This document shows positions 26,582-37,256 of a stretch of DNA of 64,000 bases, piece by piece (within the stretch, counting starts at the first letter, position 1; each line of letters starts with the position of its first letter). This DNA is from Pseudarthrobacter polychromogenes (GTDB lineage Bacteria > Actinomycetota > Actinomycetes > Actinomycetales > Micrococcaceae), in assembly GCF_014644495.1 (NCBI RefSeq), contig NZ_BMKU01000015.1, positions 1-64,000 on the forward strand, in the 5' to 3' direction. The notes below the pieces were generated by a model. That model searched no databases. It saw only the letters and a list, made by a program, of their open reading frames with translations, and was not told the origin of the DNA. The position numbers and the translations under genes were made by a program.

Positions 26582-27562
26582 TCAGCGCGTCACCGGGTGC
26601 CGGGGTACGCTGACGTCATAAACCTTGACGGGGTTCTTGGGATCGGCGGGAACCTTCAGGAGTGCAGCCAGTACTTTGGCCTTGAGCTCCTTCTCCCCCG
26701 CGTTGCCCCAGATGATGGTCTGGCCGTCCACGAGCTTGAGTTCCACCGCATCCACCGACTGCGCAGAGGCGTTGGAAAGCCTGGCGAGGACGTCGGCGGG
26801 CAGGGCGCCCAGGACGGCGGCCGTCGCGCGGAAGAGATCCTGTCCGATGGCTCCCGCCCCGCCGTCGATGACGGGCAGGGAGACGGACGCGGGATCGGCG
26901 GTGGCCGCCAGCTGGACGCCTTCGACGTCCACGAGCTGGTACTGCTCCCCCTGCTTGACCAGTGCCACCGGCACCCGTTCCCGGACTGCCACAGCCAGCC
27001 CTGAGGGCGGCCGGGCTTCCACGGAGACCGCCTTGACCTGGACCAGGGGCTCCAGCAGCCTCGCCACCTCGTCGTCGCTGATTTGCGGCAGGGGCTTTCC
27101 CCGCAGGGGCTCAAGCGCGGTTTCCACCTGGGCAGGCGTCAGCAGGCGCGTCCCGGAAACGGAGATCGTGTCAACGGCCAGGACAGGCGAGAAGGTGGCC
27201 ACCGCCAGGAGGCCGGCCACGAGGGCGATGAGCGTTCCGGCCACGGCGAGGATGTTCCGCTTGCGGCGCTTCCCCTTGGGCTCGGGAAACGCCAGCACGT
27301 TCTCCGCGGCTGCCGCAGGCTGTTCCGCCTTCCTGCCCCTGCCCAGGCCGGGAATGCCGGCCCGTTTCGGCTTGTCCGGCTCCTTGCCCTTGCCGACCCC
27401 TTCGGGCGCCGGCTCGGGAACGCTCCGGGAGGCCGAAATGACGTCGTCCGCGGCAGGTCCGGTCTGCCCACCGTTGCCGGCATTTCCATCGCTGCCGCCT
27501 GTGCCGCCGGAGCGGGCCGAGCGGCCGGTGGAGGTGTACGTGGGGCGGCGGGTGCTAGCCAC
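26582..27562 (-). CDS. ftsQ: Cell division protein FtsQ (POTRA domain)
   Basis: Bitopic divisome scaffold. About 326 residues: a long, Gly/Pro/Lys-rich cytosolic N-terminus (~1-130), one membrane segment (ILAVAGTLIALVAGLLAV), a POTRA domain starting at VDTISVSGTRLLTPAQVE, and the FtsQ beta domain. I chose GTG 27562, which overlaps the murC stop by 8 bases, over an upstream in-frame start inside murC. The N-terminal domain is longer than in enterics but usual for actinobacteria. Confidence 0.92.
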   Translation of the reverse strand: MASTRRPTYTSTGRSARSGGTGGSDGNAGNGGQTGPAADDVISASRSVPEPAPEGVGKGKEPDKPKRAGIPGLGRGRKAEQPAAAAENVLAFPEPKGKRRKRNILAVAGTLIALVAGLLAVATFSPVLAVDTISVSGTRLLTPAQVETALEPLRGKPLPQISDDEVARLLEPLVQVKAVSVEARPPSGLAVAVRERVPVALVKQGEQYQLVDVEGVQLAATADPASVSLPVIDGGAGAIGQDLFRATAAVLGALPADVLARLSNASAQSVDAVELKLVDGQTIIWGNAGEKELKAKVLAALLKVPADPKNPVKVYDVSVPRHPVTR

Positions 27563-28931
27563 GCAGGGCCTCGACGATCTGCGGCCCATACGCGGTGACA
27601 TCGCCGGCGCCGGCCGTCAGCACAATGTCACCGGCCGCGGCGGCAGCCGTCAGTGCTGAGACGGCGTCGCCGGCGGCCACAAGGCGTCCTCCGCTGTCCA
27701 GGTGGTCGGCAATGAGCTGGCTGGTCACTCCCGGGATTGGATCCTCACGGGCGGGATAGATATCCAGCACCAGGGCGGTGTCGGCGAGGTTGAGCGCCTC
27801 GGCGAACTCCTGCGCGAACTCGCGGGTGCGGGAGAACAGGTGGGGCTGGAAGAGGACGTGCACTTTGTGCGCGCCGGCGACCGAGCGGGCAGCGGCGAGG
27901 GCGGCCCGGACTTCGGTCGGGTGGTGGGCGTAGTCATCGAATACGCGGACTCCGCGGGCCTCGCCTTTGAGCTCGAAGCGGCGGGAGGCGCCGGAGAAGT
28001 GCGCCAAAGCGGCTGCGGCCGCTGCGGGGTCAACGCCAAGTTCAAGCGCGACGGCGAACGCGGCCGCCGCGTTCAGGGCGTTGTGCCGCCCGGGCACCTG
28101 CAGGGCCAGCGGAAAACGCCCGGAGGCCGTGGAGACCGCGACGTCGCCGGGACCGCCGTCGTGCAGCACGAGGTCCGCCCCTTCGGTGGTTCCGTACAGC
28201 ACCACGCGCGTGTTGCCCCTGGTCCGTGTTCTTTCCGCGAGGGCCAGCGCGCCGGCGTCGTCCGCGCAGGCAACCAGCACGCCGTCAGCGGGAAGCAGCG
28301 CAGTGAACCGGTCAAAGGACTGGTACACAGCCTCGGCCGTGCCGTAGTGGTCCAGGTGGTCCGGTTCAACGTTGGTCACCACGGCGATCCTCGGCCGGTA
28401 GTTGAGGAAGGAGCCATCGGATTCGTCGGCCTCGGCCACGAAGATTCCGGAACTCCCGTGCGCTGCGTTGACGCCAAGCGCGGGAACATTGGCGCCGATG
28501 GCGAATGAAGGGTCCAGCCCTGCGCCCTGCAGCAGGACCGTGACCATGGACGTGGTGGTGGACTTGCCGTGGGTGCCCGCCACCGTGACCACCGTGTCGC
28601 CGCCCATGGTGGCAGCCAGGGCCTCGGACCGGTGCAGCACGGGCAGCCCTGCTTCCCTCGCGGCAACAAGCTCCGGGTTGTCGGGGCGGATGGCGGATCC
28701 GGCCACGACTGTCTGGGCATCGCCCAGGTTGGCGGAGGCGTATCCCACCGCGATGCGGGCACCCGCTGCGGCGAGGTCGACCATCACCGGCAGGTCCTTG
28801 GCGTCGGAGCCGCTGACCGGAACGCCCCGGGCAACCATGATCCTGGCAACGGCGGACATGCCGACGCCTCCGATTCCCACAAAGTGGACGCGGCCCAGCG
28901 ACTCGAGGCTGGGGACGGTGGCGTGGTTCAT
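27555..28931 (-). CDS. murC: UDP-N-acetylmuramate-L-alanine ligase
   Basis: Adds L-Ala to UDP-MurNAc, the first step of the stem peptide. The 458-residue protein has the N-terminal Rossmann motif [18 protein letters not shown] loop GTHGKSTT at 119-126, the substrate motifs EADESDGSF and [10 protein letters not shown], and the C-terminal DDYAHHPTE and FQPHLFSRT. Start ATG overlaps the murG stop by 4 bases (ATGA), so translation is coupled. Confidence 0.97.
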   Translation of the reverse strand: MNHATVPSLESLGRVHFVGIGGVGMSAVARIMVARGVPVSGSDAKDLPVMVDLAAAGARIAVGYASANLGDAQTVVAGSAIRPDNPELVAAREAGLPVLHRSEALAATMGGDTVVTVAGTHGKSTTTSMVTVLLQGAGLDPSFAIGANVPALGVNAAHGSSGIFVAEADESDGSFLNYRPRIAVVTNVEPDHLDHYGTAEAVYQSFDRFTALLPADGVLVACADDAGALALAERTRTRGNTRVVLYGTTEGADLVLHDGGPGDVAVSTASGRFPLALQVPGRHNALNAAAAFAVALELGVDPAAAAAALAHFSGASRRFELKGEARGVRVFDDYAHHPTEVRAALAAARSVAGAHKVHVLFQPHLFSRTREFAQEFAEALNLADTALVLDIYPAREDPIPGVTSQLIADHLDSGGRLVAAGDAVSALTAAAAAGDIVLTAGAGDVTAYGPQIVEALRG

Positions 28932-30028
28932 GATGCTGCTGCTTCCAGGATGAGGTCAGCCATGCGCTGATCGGCGTTTCGGATGCCAAGCCGGTAGGAA
29001 CTGCCGGCCATGGCTGCAAGCCGCGGCTGGTCCGTGACGAGCGGGATCAGTTCCCTCTCCACCCATTCGGGGGTGAAGTCGCGGTCATTCACCAGCAAGG
29101 CTCCGCCGGCAGCCACCAGGCCGGCAGCGTTCAGGGCCTGCTCGCCGTTACCGATGGGCAGCGGCACCAGCACGGCGGGAACGCCGACGGCGGCAACCTC
29201 GCAGACAGTGGCCGCACCGGAGCGGGCCAGCAGCACATCGGCGGCAGCGTAGGCAAGCTCCATGCCGTCCACGTACTCCACCTGAAGGTAGTCCTTCGCG
29301 GCAAGCGGCCGGCCCTCGCTGTCCATGACGGTCTTGCCGCGGCCGGTGATGTGCAGGGTCTGGATACCCGCCGCCGACAACCGTTCAACAGCGGCGGCAA
29401 TGGTGCGGTTGATGCTCTGGGCGCCGGAGGATCCTCCAGTGACGATCAGCGCAGGCTGGACAGGGTCCAGGCCGAGGGCAGCGCGGGCAGCGGTGCGCGC
29501 GGCTGCCCTGTCCAGGCCCGAGATTTCGGTGCGCATGGGCATTCCCACGTGCCTGGCGTGGCGGAGCGGAGTGTTGGCGAAGGCTACAGCGACGCGGCGG
29601 GTCATCAGGGCTCCCACCCTGTTCGCCAGTCCGGGACGCGCGTTGGCCTCGTGGATCACAATCGGAATGCGGCGTTTGCGCGCGGCCAGGTACATGGGCG
29701 TGCAGACATAGCCGCCAACCCCCACCAGGACATCAGCGGCCGCTGCGTCCAGGATTGCTCCCGCCTGGCGTACGGCCCCGGCCAGCCTGGCCGGGAGGCG
29801 AAGCAGGTCCGCGGAAGGCCGCCGCGGAAACGGCACCCGGTCGATGGTGGCCAGTTCAACCCCTGCAGCGGGAACCAGCCTGGTTTCCATTCCGGACGGC
29901 GTGCCGACGGCGAGGATGGCGGCTTCCGGGGAGGCATTCCGGAGTGCCGCGGCGATGGCGAGCAGCGGGCTGATGTGTCCGGCAGTGCCGCCGCCGGCCA
30001 GGACGATGGACGGGGTTTTGGTGGTCAT
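28928..30028 (-). CDS. murG: UDP-GlcNAc-undecaprenyl-diphosphate MurNAc-pentapeptide GlcNAc transferase
   Basis: Converts lipid I to lipid II at the inner face of the membrane. The 366-residue GT28 enzyme has the Gly-rich loop [11 protein letters not shown] (residues 11-21), the second loop [10 protein letters not shown], and the UDP-binding segment [11 protein letters not shown] with the conserved Glu. Lies 6 bases downstream of ftsW and overlaps murC. Confidence 0.97.
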   Translation of the reverse strand: MTTKTPSIVLAGGGTAGHISPLLAIAAALRNASPEAAILAVGTPSGMETRLVPAAGVELATIDRVPFPRRPSADLLRLPARLAGAVRQAGAILDAAAADVLVGVGGYVCTPMYLAARKRRIPIVIHEANARPGLANRVGALMTRRVAVAFANTPLRHARHVGMPMRTEISGLDRAAARTAARAALGLDPVQPALIVTGGSSGAQSINRTIAAAVERLSAAGIQTLHITGRGKTVMDSEGRPLAAKDYLQVEYVDGMELAYAAADVLLARSGAATVCEVAAVGVPAVLVPLPIGNGEQALNAAGLVAAGGALLVNDRDFTPEWVERELIPLVTDQPRLAAMAGSSYRLGIRNADQRMADLILEAAAS

Positions 30029-30034
30029 GGAGGG

Positions 30035-31375
30035 CTAGGTACGCTTTCTTGCAGTTTTCTTCCGGTCCGCGTTTTTCCGCGCCGGCTTGGCCTTGAACTT
30101 GAGCATCCGTTTGGGCCGGATCGCCGGGGCCATCTGTTCCCTGGCCAGCGAAAGCACAACCCCGATGGCGCAGAGCGACATCAGCAGCGCCGAGCCGCCG
30201 TAGGAGATGAAGGGCAGCGGCACGCCGATGACAGGCATCAGGCCGGTCACCACGGACATGTTCACGGTGGCCTGGCCCAGCAGCCACACCATGATTGTGC
30301 CGGCGAGGACACGGTGGAACATGTCCTCCTGTGCCACCACCACACGGTAGATTGCGGTTCCCAGGATGGCGAAAAGGATCAGGACGACGACGGTCCCCAC
30401 GAGCCCGAGTTCCTCACCGATGATGGCGAAGATGAAGTCGTTATGGGCTTCGGGGATCCAGCTGTACTTTTGCCGGCTTTGTCCCAGCCCCACGCCGAAC
30501 CATCCGCCGGAGGCGAGCCCGTAAAGGCCGTTCGTGGCCTGGTAGTTGGCGTCGATGCCATCGGCACAGGACTGCCCGGTCCACCATGAGGTGATGCGGC
30601 ACATGCGGTTGGAGCTGGTGACAGCCATGAGCGCCGTTCCGGCGGCTGCGGCCAGGCCGGCAATGCCGAAGAGGTAGAGCGGCGCCCCGGCGAAGAAGAG
30701 TGCGGCAGCCGTCACCATCATGATGATCATGGCGGTTCCGAGGTCGTTTCCCACCAGGACCAGGCCAACGATGATGATGGCCATCGGGACGGCAGGGACG
30801 GCGACGTGCTGCCACCGGCTGAGCAGCTTTCCCTTCCGGGCCAGGACGGTGGCCATCCAGAGTGCGAGTGCGAGCTTGGACGCTTCGGACGGCTGGAAGG
30901 TGATGCCGCCAAGGTCGATCCAGTTTTTGTTGCCGTTGACTTCCGCGCCGACCAGCTGGACCAGGCCAAGGAGGACGACGGCGGCGATGATGGCGGGCCA
31001 GGCAAGCCGCTTGAGCCACACCACATTGATGCGGGAAAGCACGAACATGGTGAAGATCCCTATTGCGGCGAACATGCCCTGTTTCAGGGCATCCCCGTAC
31101 GGGGACTTGCCGGCGGCGATCGACTCCACGCTCGAGGCGGAGAGAACCATCATGATGCCGATGGCCGTCAGTGCGAGGGTGGAGCCCAGGATGAGGTAGT
31201 AGGTGGAGCCGTTCCTGGACGTTCCGGTTCCCTCAAGCGCCGACCAGAACTTACGATAGGCGGCGCGCAACCGGGTGGCGGCAGCGGCCGGAGGCCGGAC
31301 CGGTGATGCGGAGGAGCCGGGACGCGGCTTGCCTGCCTGCTTCTGGGCTGGCGGGCGTGTGGGCGTGCTGACCAT
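30035..31375 (-). CDS. ftsW: SEDS glycosyltransferase FtsW
   Basis: Septal peptidoglycan polymerase of the SEDS family, working with FtsI. The 446-residue protein has a basic Ala/Pro-rich N-terminus (~1-50), about ten membrane helices, and a long basic C-terminal tail (KPARKNADRKKTARKRT). Family motifs: WIDLGGITFQPSEASKLAL, GNDLGTAMII, EAHNDFIFAIIGEELG and GVPLPFISYGGSALL. Situated between murD and murG in the standard order; divisional rather than RodA role is inferred from this position. Confidence 0.96.
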   Translation of the reverse strand: MVSTPTRPPAQKQAGKPRPGSSASPVRPPAAAATRLRAAYRKFWSALEGTGTSRNGSTYYLILGSTLALTAIGIMMVLSASSVESIAAGKSPYGDALKQGMFAAIGIFTMFVLSRINVVWLKRLAWPAIIAAVVLLGLVQLVGAEVNGNKNWIDLGGITFQPSEASKLALALWMATVLARKGKLLSRWQHVAVPAVPMAIIIVGLVLVGNDLGTAMIIMMVTAAALFFAGAPLYLFGIAGLAAAAGTALMAVTSSNRMCRITSWWTGQSCADGIDANYQATNGLYGLASGGWFGVGLGQSRQKYSWIPEAHNDFIFAIIGEELGLVGTVVVLILFAILGTAIYRVVVAQEDMFHRVLAGTIMVWLLGQATVNMSVVTGLMPVIGVPLPFISYGGSALLMSLCAIGVVLSLAREQMAPAIRPKRMLKFKAKPARKNADRKKTARKRT

Positions 31376-31377
31376 TG

Positions 31378-32937
31378 TTACTCCTCGCCGGTCTGGGCCT
31401 GCCCTTCCACCAGCTCGCGGACAGCTTCGATGAAAGTGCCACCACGGTGAGCGTAGGAAGAGAACTGATCCATGGAAGCAGCTGCCGGAGCCATCAGCAC
31501 AGTATCGCCGGACCCGGCCAGCTGGGCTGCTGACGCAACTGCACGGGACATGACGGCTTTCCCGGCGTCGGGAGAACCGGCCTCAGTGCCGTCTGTTGCA
31601 GCAGTCTGCACCAGTTCAGTTTCACCCGGGGCCGTCCCGATCACGGGGACATCGGGCGCGTGTCGCCGGAGGGCGTCCGCCAGTGCTGAGGAATCCGCTC
31701 CGATGAGCACCACGGCCTTGAGCCGGGGGGCGTGTTCCCGCACCAGGTCGTCATAGGTCACGCCCTTGGAGAGGCCTCCGGCGATCCAGATGACGTTGGT
31801 GAAGGCGGCCAGGGAGGCCGATGCCGCGTGCGGGTTGGTGGCTTTGGAGTCGTTGATCCACAGGACGCCGTTGTGGCGGGCTACCGGCTGGATGCGGTGG
31901 TCGCCCGGCACGTAGTCCTGGATTCCCTGCCGGACTGCCTTGGGCTCGATGCCGTAGGCGCGTACCAGTCCTGCTGCCGCCAGGGCGTTGGCCACCATGT
32001 GCCGCGGCGCCAGCGCGCCAAGGTCAGTCATCGAGGCGAGCTCCACTGCACTGTCCCGGCGCTCTTCGATGAACGCCCGGTCCACCAGGAGCCCTTCCAC
32101 CACACCGAGCATGCTGATGGCAGGGGTGACGGTGGTGAAACCAACGGCGCGGCATCCTTCCACCACGTCGGCGTTTTCCACCATGCGTTCCGTTTCGATC
32201 TGCTCCGCGTTGTAGAGGCAGGCCTTTTGGGTGCGTTCGTAGACCTTGGCCTTGTCCGCCAGGTACGAATCGTAGGATCCGTGCCAGTCAACGTGGTCCT
32301 CGGCAACGTTCAGGCAAACGCTGGCCACCGGCGAGAGTGACTCGGACCAGTGCAGCTGGAAGCTTGAAAGTTCCACGGCCAGGACGTCGTACTCCACCGG
32401 ATCCCGGAGCGCATCGAGGATGGGCGTACCCACGTTTCCCACGGCAATGGCTTTCAGCCCGGCCGCGCGCAGCATTGATTCGGTGAGCCCTACCGTGGTG
32501 GTTTTTCCGTTGGTTCCCGTAATGGCAAGCCAGTCCGCCGTCTTGCGGCCTTCCCGTACGCGCACGCGCCAGGCCAGTTCAACGTCTCCCCATACCGGGA
32601 TGTGGGCCCGTGCAGCGGCGGCCAGCAGGGCCTGGTCCGGACGCCAGCCCGGCGACGTGACAATCAGTTCCGGCGGCTCGCCGTCGATCCGGGGAATGCG
32701 GGTGACTGCGTCCTCGCCGAGCAGGACGTCCGCAGCGCCGACAATTTTCAGGGTGTCGGCGTGGGCCTTGGCCTTGTCGCTGGTGGCGGCATCCACCACC
32801 ACCACGCGGGCGCCGAGTTCGATCAGGGTGTCCGCAGCGGCGAAGCCTGAGACGCCAATGCCGGTGACGACCACCCGGAGTCCGGACCAGTCGGAGTCCC
32901 AGCTCACGAGGTTCTGGAGGCGGGGGGAAACGGTCAC
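31378..32937 (-). CDS. murD: UDP-N-acetylmuramoylalanine-D-glutamate ligase
   Basis: Adds D-Glu to UDP-MurNAc-L-Ala. About 519 residues, somewhat longer than the enteric enzyme. ATP loop GTNGKTTT begins near residue 141; also visible are [27 protein letters not shown], and [14 protein letters not shown] start at GTG 32937, overlapping the mraY stop by 4 bases (GTGA), rather than the ATG 15 bases upstream; both are possible. Confidence 0.95.
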   Translation of the reverse strand: MTVSPRLQNLVSWDSDWSGLRVVVTGIGVSGFAAADTLIELGARVVVVDAATSDKAKAHADTLKIVGAADVLLGEDAVTRIPRIDGEPPELIVTSPGWRPDQALLAAAARAHIPVWGDVELAWRVRVREGRKTADWLAITGTNGKTTTVGLTESMLRAAGLKAIAVGNVGTPILDALRDPVEYDVLAVELSSFQLHWSESLSPVASVCLNVAEDHVDWHGSYDSYLADKAKVYERTQKACLYNAEQIETERMVENADVVEGCRAVGFTTVTPAISMLGVVEGLLVDRAFIEERRDSAVELASMTDLGALAPRHMVANALAAAGLVRAYGIEPKAVRQGIQDYVPGDHRIQPVARHNGVLWINDSKATNPHAASASLAAFTNVIWIAGGLSKGVTYDDLVREHAPRLKAVVLIGADSSALADALRRHAPDVPVIGTAPGETELVQTAATDGTEAGSPDAGKAVMSRAVASAAQLAGSGDTVLMAPAAASMDQFSSYAHRGGTFIEAVRELVEGQAQTGEE

Positions 32938-34043
32938 AGCAGCACGACCCATTCAGCGTAGAAGATTCCCAGGCCCACGGCGACGAAGAGTCCGCCGAGG
33001 ATCCAGAACCGGACCACCACGGTCACCTCGGCCCACCCCTGAAGTTCGAAGTGGTGCTGCAAAGGCGCCATTTTGAAAACGCGTTTACCTCCGGTGGCTT
33101 TGAAGTAGCCCACCTGGATGATGACGGACAGTGTGATCAGGACGAACAGCCCGCCGATGATGCCCAGCAGCAGCTCGGTCCTGGACAGGATGGCGAATCC
33201 CGCAATGGCGCCACCGATGGCCAGCGAGCCGGTGTCGCCCATGAAGATCTTGGCCGGAGAGGTGTTCCACCAGAGGAAGCCCACCAGGGCCGCACTCATG
33301 ATCGCTGCCAGCAGGGCGAGGTCCAGGGGGTCCCGGACCGAGTAGCAGCCGCTGCCCGCCTCGCGGGGCGAGCCGCAGGCCTGGTTGCTCTGCCAGATGC
33401 CCATGAGCGTGTAGGCGCCGAACACCATGACCGAGGCCCCTGCCGCCAGCCCGTCGAGGCCGTCGGTGAGGTTCACGCCGTTGGTTGCAGCGGTAACGAT
33501 CAGGTTGGACCAGACAACGAAGAGGATGGCCCCCAGCACAGTTCCGCCGAAGGCAAGGTCCAGCCACGGCAGGTCGCGCACCAGGGAAATCTTGGTGGAC
33601 GCCGGCGTGAGGCCGTCCTCGTCGGGGAAGTTCAGGGCCAGCACGGCGAAGATGATGCCGACGGCGGCTTGCAGGATCAGCTTGGCCTTGGCGTCGAGCC
33701 CAAGGCTGCGCTGCCGCGAAATCTTGATGAAATCGTCCAGGAACCCCACAAGTCCCATGCCCAACATCAGGAAGAGCAGGATGAGGGCGGACGCGGAGGG
33801 GCCCGGGGAAGCCGGGTTGACCATCAGCATGATGAGGTGGGTCAGGCCGTAGCTCAGCAGGACGGCAGCCACCACCACGGTCCCGCCCATGGTGGGCGTT
33901 CCGCGTTTCGTGTGGTGGGAGGTGGGCCCGTCGTCGCGGATGAACTGTCCGTAGCCGCGGCGCACCAGGAGCCGGATGAAGAGCGGGGTGCCCACCAGCG
34001 CAAACAACAGGGCCAGTCCGGCGCCGATCAAAAGTGCAATCAC
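32934..34043 (-). CDS. mraY: Phospho-N-acetylmuramoyl-pentapeptide transferase
   Basis: Makes lipid I from UDP-MurNAc-pentapeptide and undecaprenyl phosphate. The 369-residue protein has ten membrane helices and the three acidic signature sites: [15 protein letters not shown] and FMGDTGSLA, plus the N-terminal [10 protein letters not shown] and C-terminal APLQHHFE. Start overlaps the murF stop by 4 bases. Confidence 0.97.
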   Translation of the reverse strand: MIALLIGAGLALLFALVGTPLFIRLLVRRGYGQFIRDDGPTSHHTKRGTPTMGGTVVVAAVLLSYGLTHLIMLMVNPASPGPSASALILLFLMLGMGLVGFLDDFIKISRQRSLGLDAKAKLILQAAVGIIFAVLALNFPDEDGLTPASTKISLVRDLPWLDLAFGGTVLGAILFVVWSNLIVTAATNGVNLTDGLDGLAAGASVMVFGAYTLMGIWQSNQACGSPREAGSGCYSVRDPLDLALLAAIMSAALVGFLWWNTSPAKIFMGDTGSLAIGGAIAGFAILSRTELLLGIIGGLFVLITLSVIIQVGYFKATGGKRVFKMAPLQHHFELQGWAEVTVVVRFWILGGLFVAVGLGIFYAEWVVLL

Positions 34044-35506
34044 AGCAGAGTGCTCCTTTCATCGGCGGGTTGCGGGGTTTGTGGGGGTAATGCTATCTGA
34101 TCGCCCAAGTGGCGAAGTCCAACGCTGTTGGACGATTTGAAGAGCACCAGGTCGCCGGGTTCGAGTTCGGCGTTGAGCAGTTCGTAGGCTTCGTCGGCGG
34201 TCTCGGCGAAGACGCATTCGTCCCCCCAGGAGCCCTCCTGGACTGCGGATACGTAGAGTGCGCGGGCTTCCCTGCCCACCACCACCAGCCGGGAAATATT
34301 GAGCCGCACCACCTGGGTGCCCACGGCTGTGTGCTCGCGGATGGAATCCTCGCCGAGCTCCAGCATGGCGCCCAGGACTGCCCAGGTGCGCCTGCCCTGC
34401 CCCAGGTCGGCGAGTGTGCGCAGCGCGGCGCGCATGGATTCGGGGTTGGCGTTGTAGGCGTCATTGATGATGGTCACGCCGTCCGGCCGCTCGGTGCGCT
34501 CCATGCGCCACCGGCTGGCGGCCGCCTGGCTGCTGAGGGCGGCGGCGATGTCTGCGCCGGAGATTCCTGCGGCCCGGGCCGCTGCTGCCGCCGCCAGCAG
34601 GTTGCCGGTGTGGTGGGCGCCGATCAGCCGGCTTATGACATGGTGAGGCGTGTCTTCTCCGGGGAGGAGGAGGTCGAATTCGGGGTTGCCGTCAGTGTTG
34701 GTGTCCGCATTGAGTGCCTGCACGGCGGCGTCGGGCCGCCCTTCGGCGGAGAATCCGACGACGGACGCTGAGGTGCGTGCGCGCATGGCCGCCACCCGGT
34801 CGTCGTCGAGGTTAATGACGGCGGTTCCGGAGGCTGCAAGGGCTTCCACCAGTTCGCCCTTGGCCAGGGCGATGTTGTCCACTCCCCCGAATTCGCCGGC
34901 GTGTGCAGTTCCCACTCCAAGTACCACGCCGATATCCGGCTTGACCATGTCTGCGAGGTAGCTGATGTGGCCAACTCCTGTGGCGCCCATCTCAATAACC
35001 AGGTACCGGGTATCCGTTCCGGCGGTGAAGACCGTGAGGGGCACCCCGATCTCGCCGTTGTAGGAACCCCTCGGCGCCACGGTATTGCCGTGAAGGGAGA
35101 GAATGCCTGCGAGCAGGTCCTTGGTGGTGGTCTTCCCTGCCGAGCCGGTGATGCCGATGACTGTCAGTTCGCCGTTTGCCGCAGCACGTGCGGCGCGGAT
35201 CCTGCGGACGGCCTCCGCAGCGAGTGCGCCCATGGCGAGCACGGCATCAGAAACAACGATGGAAGGGTAGGGAGCACCGTCGGGGCCGGCTACAGGGCGT
35301 TCCACGAGCGCAAGGGTGGCGCCGGCTGAGAAGGCGGCGGCTGTGAAGTCGTGGCCATCGGCGTACTCCCCAGGTTTCGCTACGTAGAGCGACCCAGGCG
35401 TGGCTTCGCGGGAATCCGTGACCACCGAAAGAGGGGTGATTCCAGGATCGGCGTCCAGGCGCCCCTTGGTGATATCGGCGATTTCCGCCGCAGTAAATGC
35501 AATCAT
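34040..35506 (-). CDS. murF: UDP-MurNAc-tripeptide-D-alanyl-D-alanine ligase
   Basis: Attaches D-Ala-D-Ala to the UDP-MurNAc tripeptide. The 488-residue protein carries the ATP loop [25 protein letters not shown] (family-typical MG motif), and [15 protein letters not shown]. Sits 6 bases past murE, overlapping mraY. Confidence 0.97.
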   Translation of the reverse strand: MIAFTAAEIADITKGRLDADPGITPLSVVTDSREATPGSLYVAKPGEYADGHDFTAAAFSAGATLALVERPVAGPDGAPYPSIVVSDAVLAMGALAAEAVRRIRAARAAANGELTVIGITGSAGKTTTKDLLAGILSLHGNTVAPRGSYNGEIGVPLTVFTAGTDTRYLVIEMGATGVGHISYLADMVKPDIGVVLGVGTAHAGEFGGVDNIALAKGELVEALAASGTAVINLDDDRVAAMRARTSASVVGFSAEGRPDAAVQALNADTNTDGNPEFDLLLPGEDTPHHVISRLIGAHHTGNLLAAAAAARAAGISGADIAAALSSQAAASRWRMERTERPDGVTIINDAYNANPESMRAALRTLADLGQGRRTWAVLGAMLELGEDSIREHTAVGTQVVRLNISRLVVVGREARALYVSAVQEGSWGDECVFAETADEAYELLNAELEPGDLVLFKSSNSVGLRHLGDQIALPPQTPQPADERSTLL

Positions 35507-35512
35507 CTCGGT

Positions 35513-37174
35513 CTAGGACTCTATCCGGTCGTCTTGGAGAACGTTGAATCCCCTGGCTGTCAAGGCGCTGCGCAGCTCCACCCTGTCGTCGAGCGCAAGG
35601 TTGACGCCCTTCACTTCCTGCCACACCTCGTGGCCGCGGCCGGCCACCAGGATGGTGTCATGCGGCCGGGCGAGTTCCACGGCGCGCTGGATGGCTGTGT
35701 CCCGGGGGAAAACCTCCAGCACGGTACAGGGCAGCTTTTCCCGCTCCTGGGCCTCCCGGGCCCCGGCTAGGACATCGGCGCGGATGGCGGCCGCGTCCTC
35801 GTCGTGGGGGTCGTCATCGGTGATGATCACGGTGTCCGCCAGCCGTGCGGCGATGGCGCCCATGGCCGGCCGTTTGCCCTGGTCCCGCTGGCCTGTCGCA
35901 CCAAACACAACGATCAGCCGGGACCCCGGTTCCGGTGACCGGACAGCTTCGAGTGCCCGGGCCAGTGCGTCGGTGTTGTGGGCGAAATCCACGACGGCGG
36001 CGGGCTGTTCGGAGACCAGCTGCATCCGCCCCGGCACTGCCACCGTAAAGGGGTCGCCTGCGTCGAGCGCAGCCTGCAGCGTTGCGGCGTCCACGCCGGC
36101 GGCGAGCACCATCACCACCGCCAGGGCTGCGTTGGCAACGTTGAAGCTCCCGGGAAGCCCCGTGTGGACCGTCAGGACGGTGCCGCCGGGCCCGCTGAGC
36201 GTGAATTCCGTGCCCAGCCCCCGGGGCGCGGTTTCCGTCACGGTCCAGTCGGCGGGGTTGGCCCTTGAGGTGCTGAGGGTGGTGACCGGCACCCCGGCGC
36301 TGCCGGCAAGGCGGCGGCCCCATTCGTCGTCGACCGTTACCACGGCCCTCCGCGCCCGGGCAGGCGTGAAAAGCTCCGCCTTGGTGGCGAAATAGTCCTC
36401 CATGGTGTGGTGCAGGTCCAGGTGGTCCTGGGTGAGGTTGGTGAAGCCGGCGACGTCGAACAGCACTCCGTCCACCCGCTGGTAGGAGATGGCGTGGGAG
36501 GAGACCTCCATGGCGGCGGCGTCCAGTTCCTTTTCACCCATGAGCGCCAGGAGCCCGTGGACCTCCGGGGACTCCGGTGTGGTGAGGAGGCTGGGAATGG
36601 GGTCCCCGCCGGCCAGGATCTCTATGGTCCCGATCAGGCCGGTCCTTTTGCCAAGGGAGCGCAGCAGCGAGGTGATGAAGTATGTGGTGGTGGTCTTGCC
36701 GTTGGTGCCCGTCACACCGAACAACTGCGGGGCGGCGTCCTGCCCGCTGCGGTAGATCATGGCGGAGAGCGGGCCCACCACGTTCCGCGGGGCATCAACC
36801 ACCAGCACAGGTACCGCAGTCTCGGAGGAAAGGGCCAGGAGTCGCGCACCGGCGTCGTCCGTCAAGACAGCCGCGGCTCCCGCTTCAACGGCCTGGGCGG
36901 CGAAGTCCGCGCCGTGCCGGACGGCACCGGGCAGGGCCACGTACAGGTCACCCGGCTCCACTGTGCGGGAGTTCAGCGAGATGCCGGTCACCGCCACATC
37001 CGCCGAGGCTCCCGGAATGACGACGCCGACTGCGTCGCCGATGCTTTCCAGCCGGACCGCCTCCACAGCTGAGGGGCGGAAGCGTGCCTGGCTGTCCGGT
37101 CCCTGCGGGGCCGCTCCCTGCGGAGCCGCTTCCTGCGGGGCAGGGCGCCGATCGGACGCGTTGAACTCTGACAA
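35513..37174 (-). CDS. murE: UDP-MurNAc-L-Ala-D-Glu : diamino acid ligase, likely L-lysine-adding
   Basis: Adds the third residue of the stem peptide. About 553 residues with an N-terminal ~30-residue tail of AAPQG-type repeats, ATP loop [12 protein letters not shown], and HNTDALARALEAVR. Meso-DAP-adding MurE enzymes carry DNPR in the C-terminal domain; here Asp454-Asp-Pro-His457 occupies that place, fitting an L-Lys-type wall as known in Arthrobacter (inference). I chose TTG 37174, preceded by GGAG at ideal distance; the longer frame to 37291 overlaps ftsI. Confidence 0.92.
   Translation of the reverse strand: MSEFNASDRRPAPQEAAPQGAAPQGPDSQARFRPSAVEAVRLESIGDAVGVVIPGASADVAVTGISLNSRTVEPGDLYVALPGAVRHGADFAAQAVEAGAAAVLTDDAGARLLALSSETAVPVLVVDAPRNVVGPLSAMIYRSGQDAAPQLFGVTGTNGKTTTTYFITSLLRSLGKRTGLIGTIEILAGGDPIPSLLTTPESPEVHGLLALMGEKELDAAAMEVSSHAISYQRVDGVLFDVAGFTNLTQDHLDLHHTMEDYFATKAELFTPARARRAVVTVDDEWGRRLAGSAGVPVTTLSTSRANPADWTVTETAPRGLGTEFTLSGPGGTVLTVHTGLPGSFNVANAALAVVMVLAAGVDAATLQAALDAGDPFTVAVPGRMQLVSEQPAAVVDFAHNTDALARALEAVRSPEPGSRLIVVFGATGQRDQGKRPAMGAIAARLADTVIITDDDPHDEDAAAIRADVLAGAREAQEREKLPCTVLEVFPRDTAIQRAVELARPHDTILVAGRGHEVWQEVKGVNLALDDRVELRSALTARGFNVLQDDRIES
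37101..37145 (-). repeat. 15-bp tandem repeat in murE 5' coding region
   Basis: Three 15-base units (37101-37115, 37116-37130, 37131-37145), the first two identical but for one base, the third decayed. They encode AAPQG-like pentapeptides in the disordered N-terminal tail of MurE. Confidence 0.7.
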
Positions 37175-37256
37175 GGGATCTCCGATGGTGCTAGTGGACC
37201 GTGCCCGGCGTGGATCAGCCGAAGCAGGCGGGGCTGCTGCGGCTGCTGCCGGGGTA

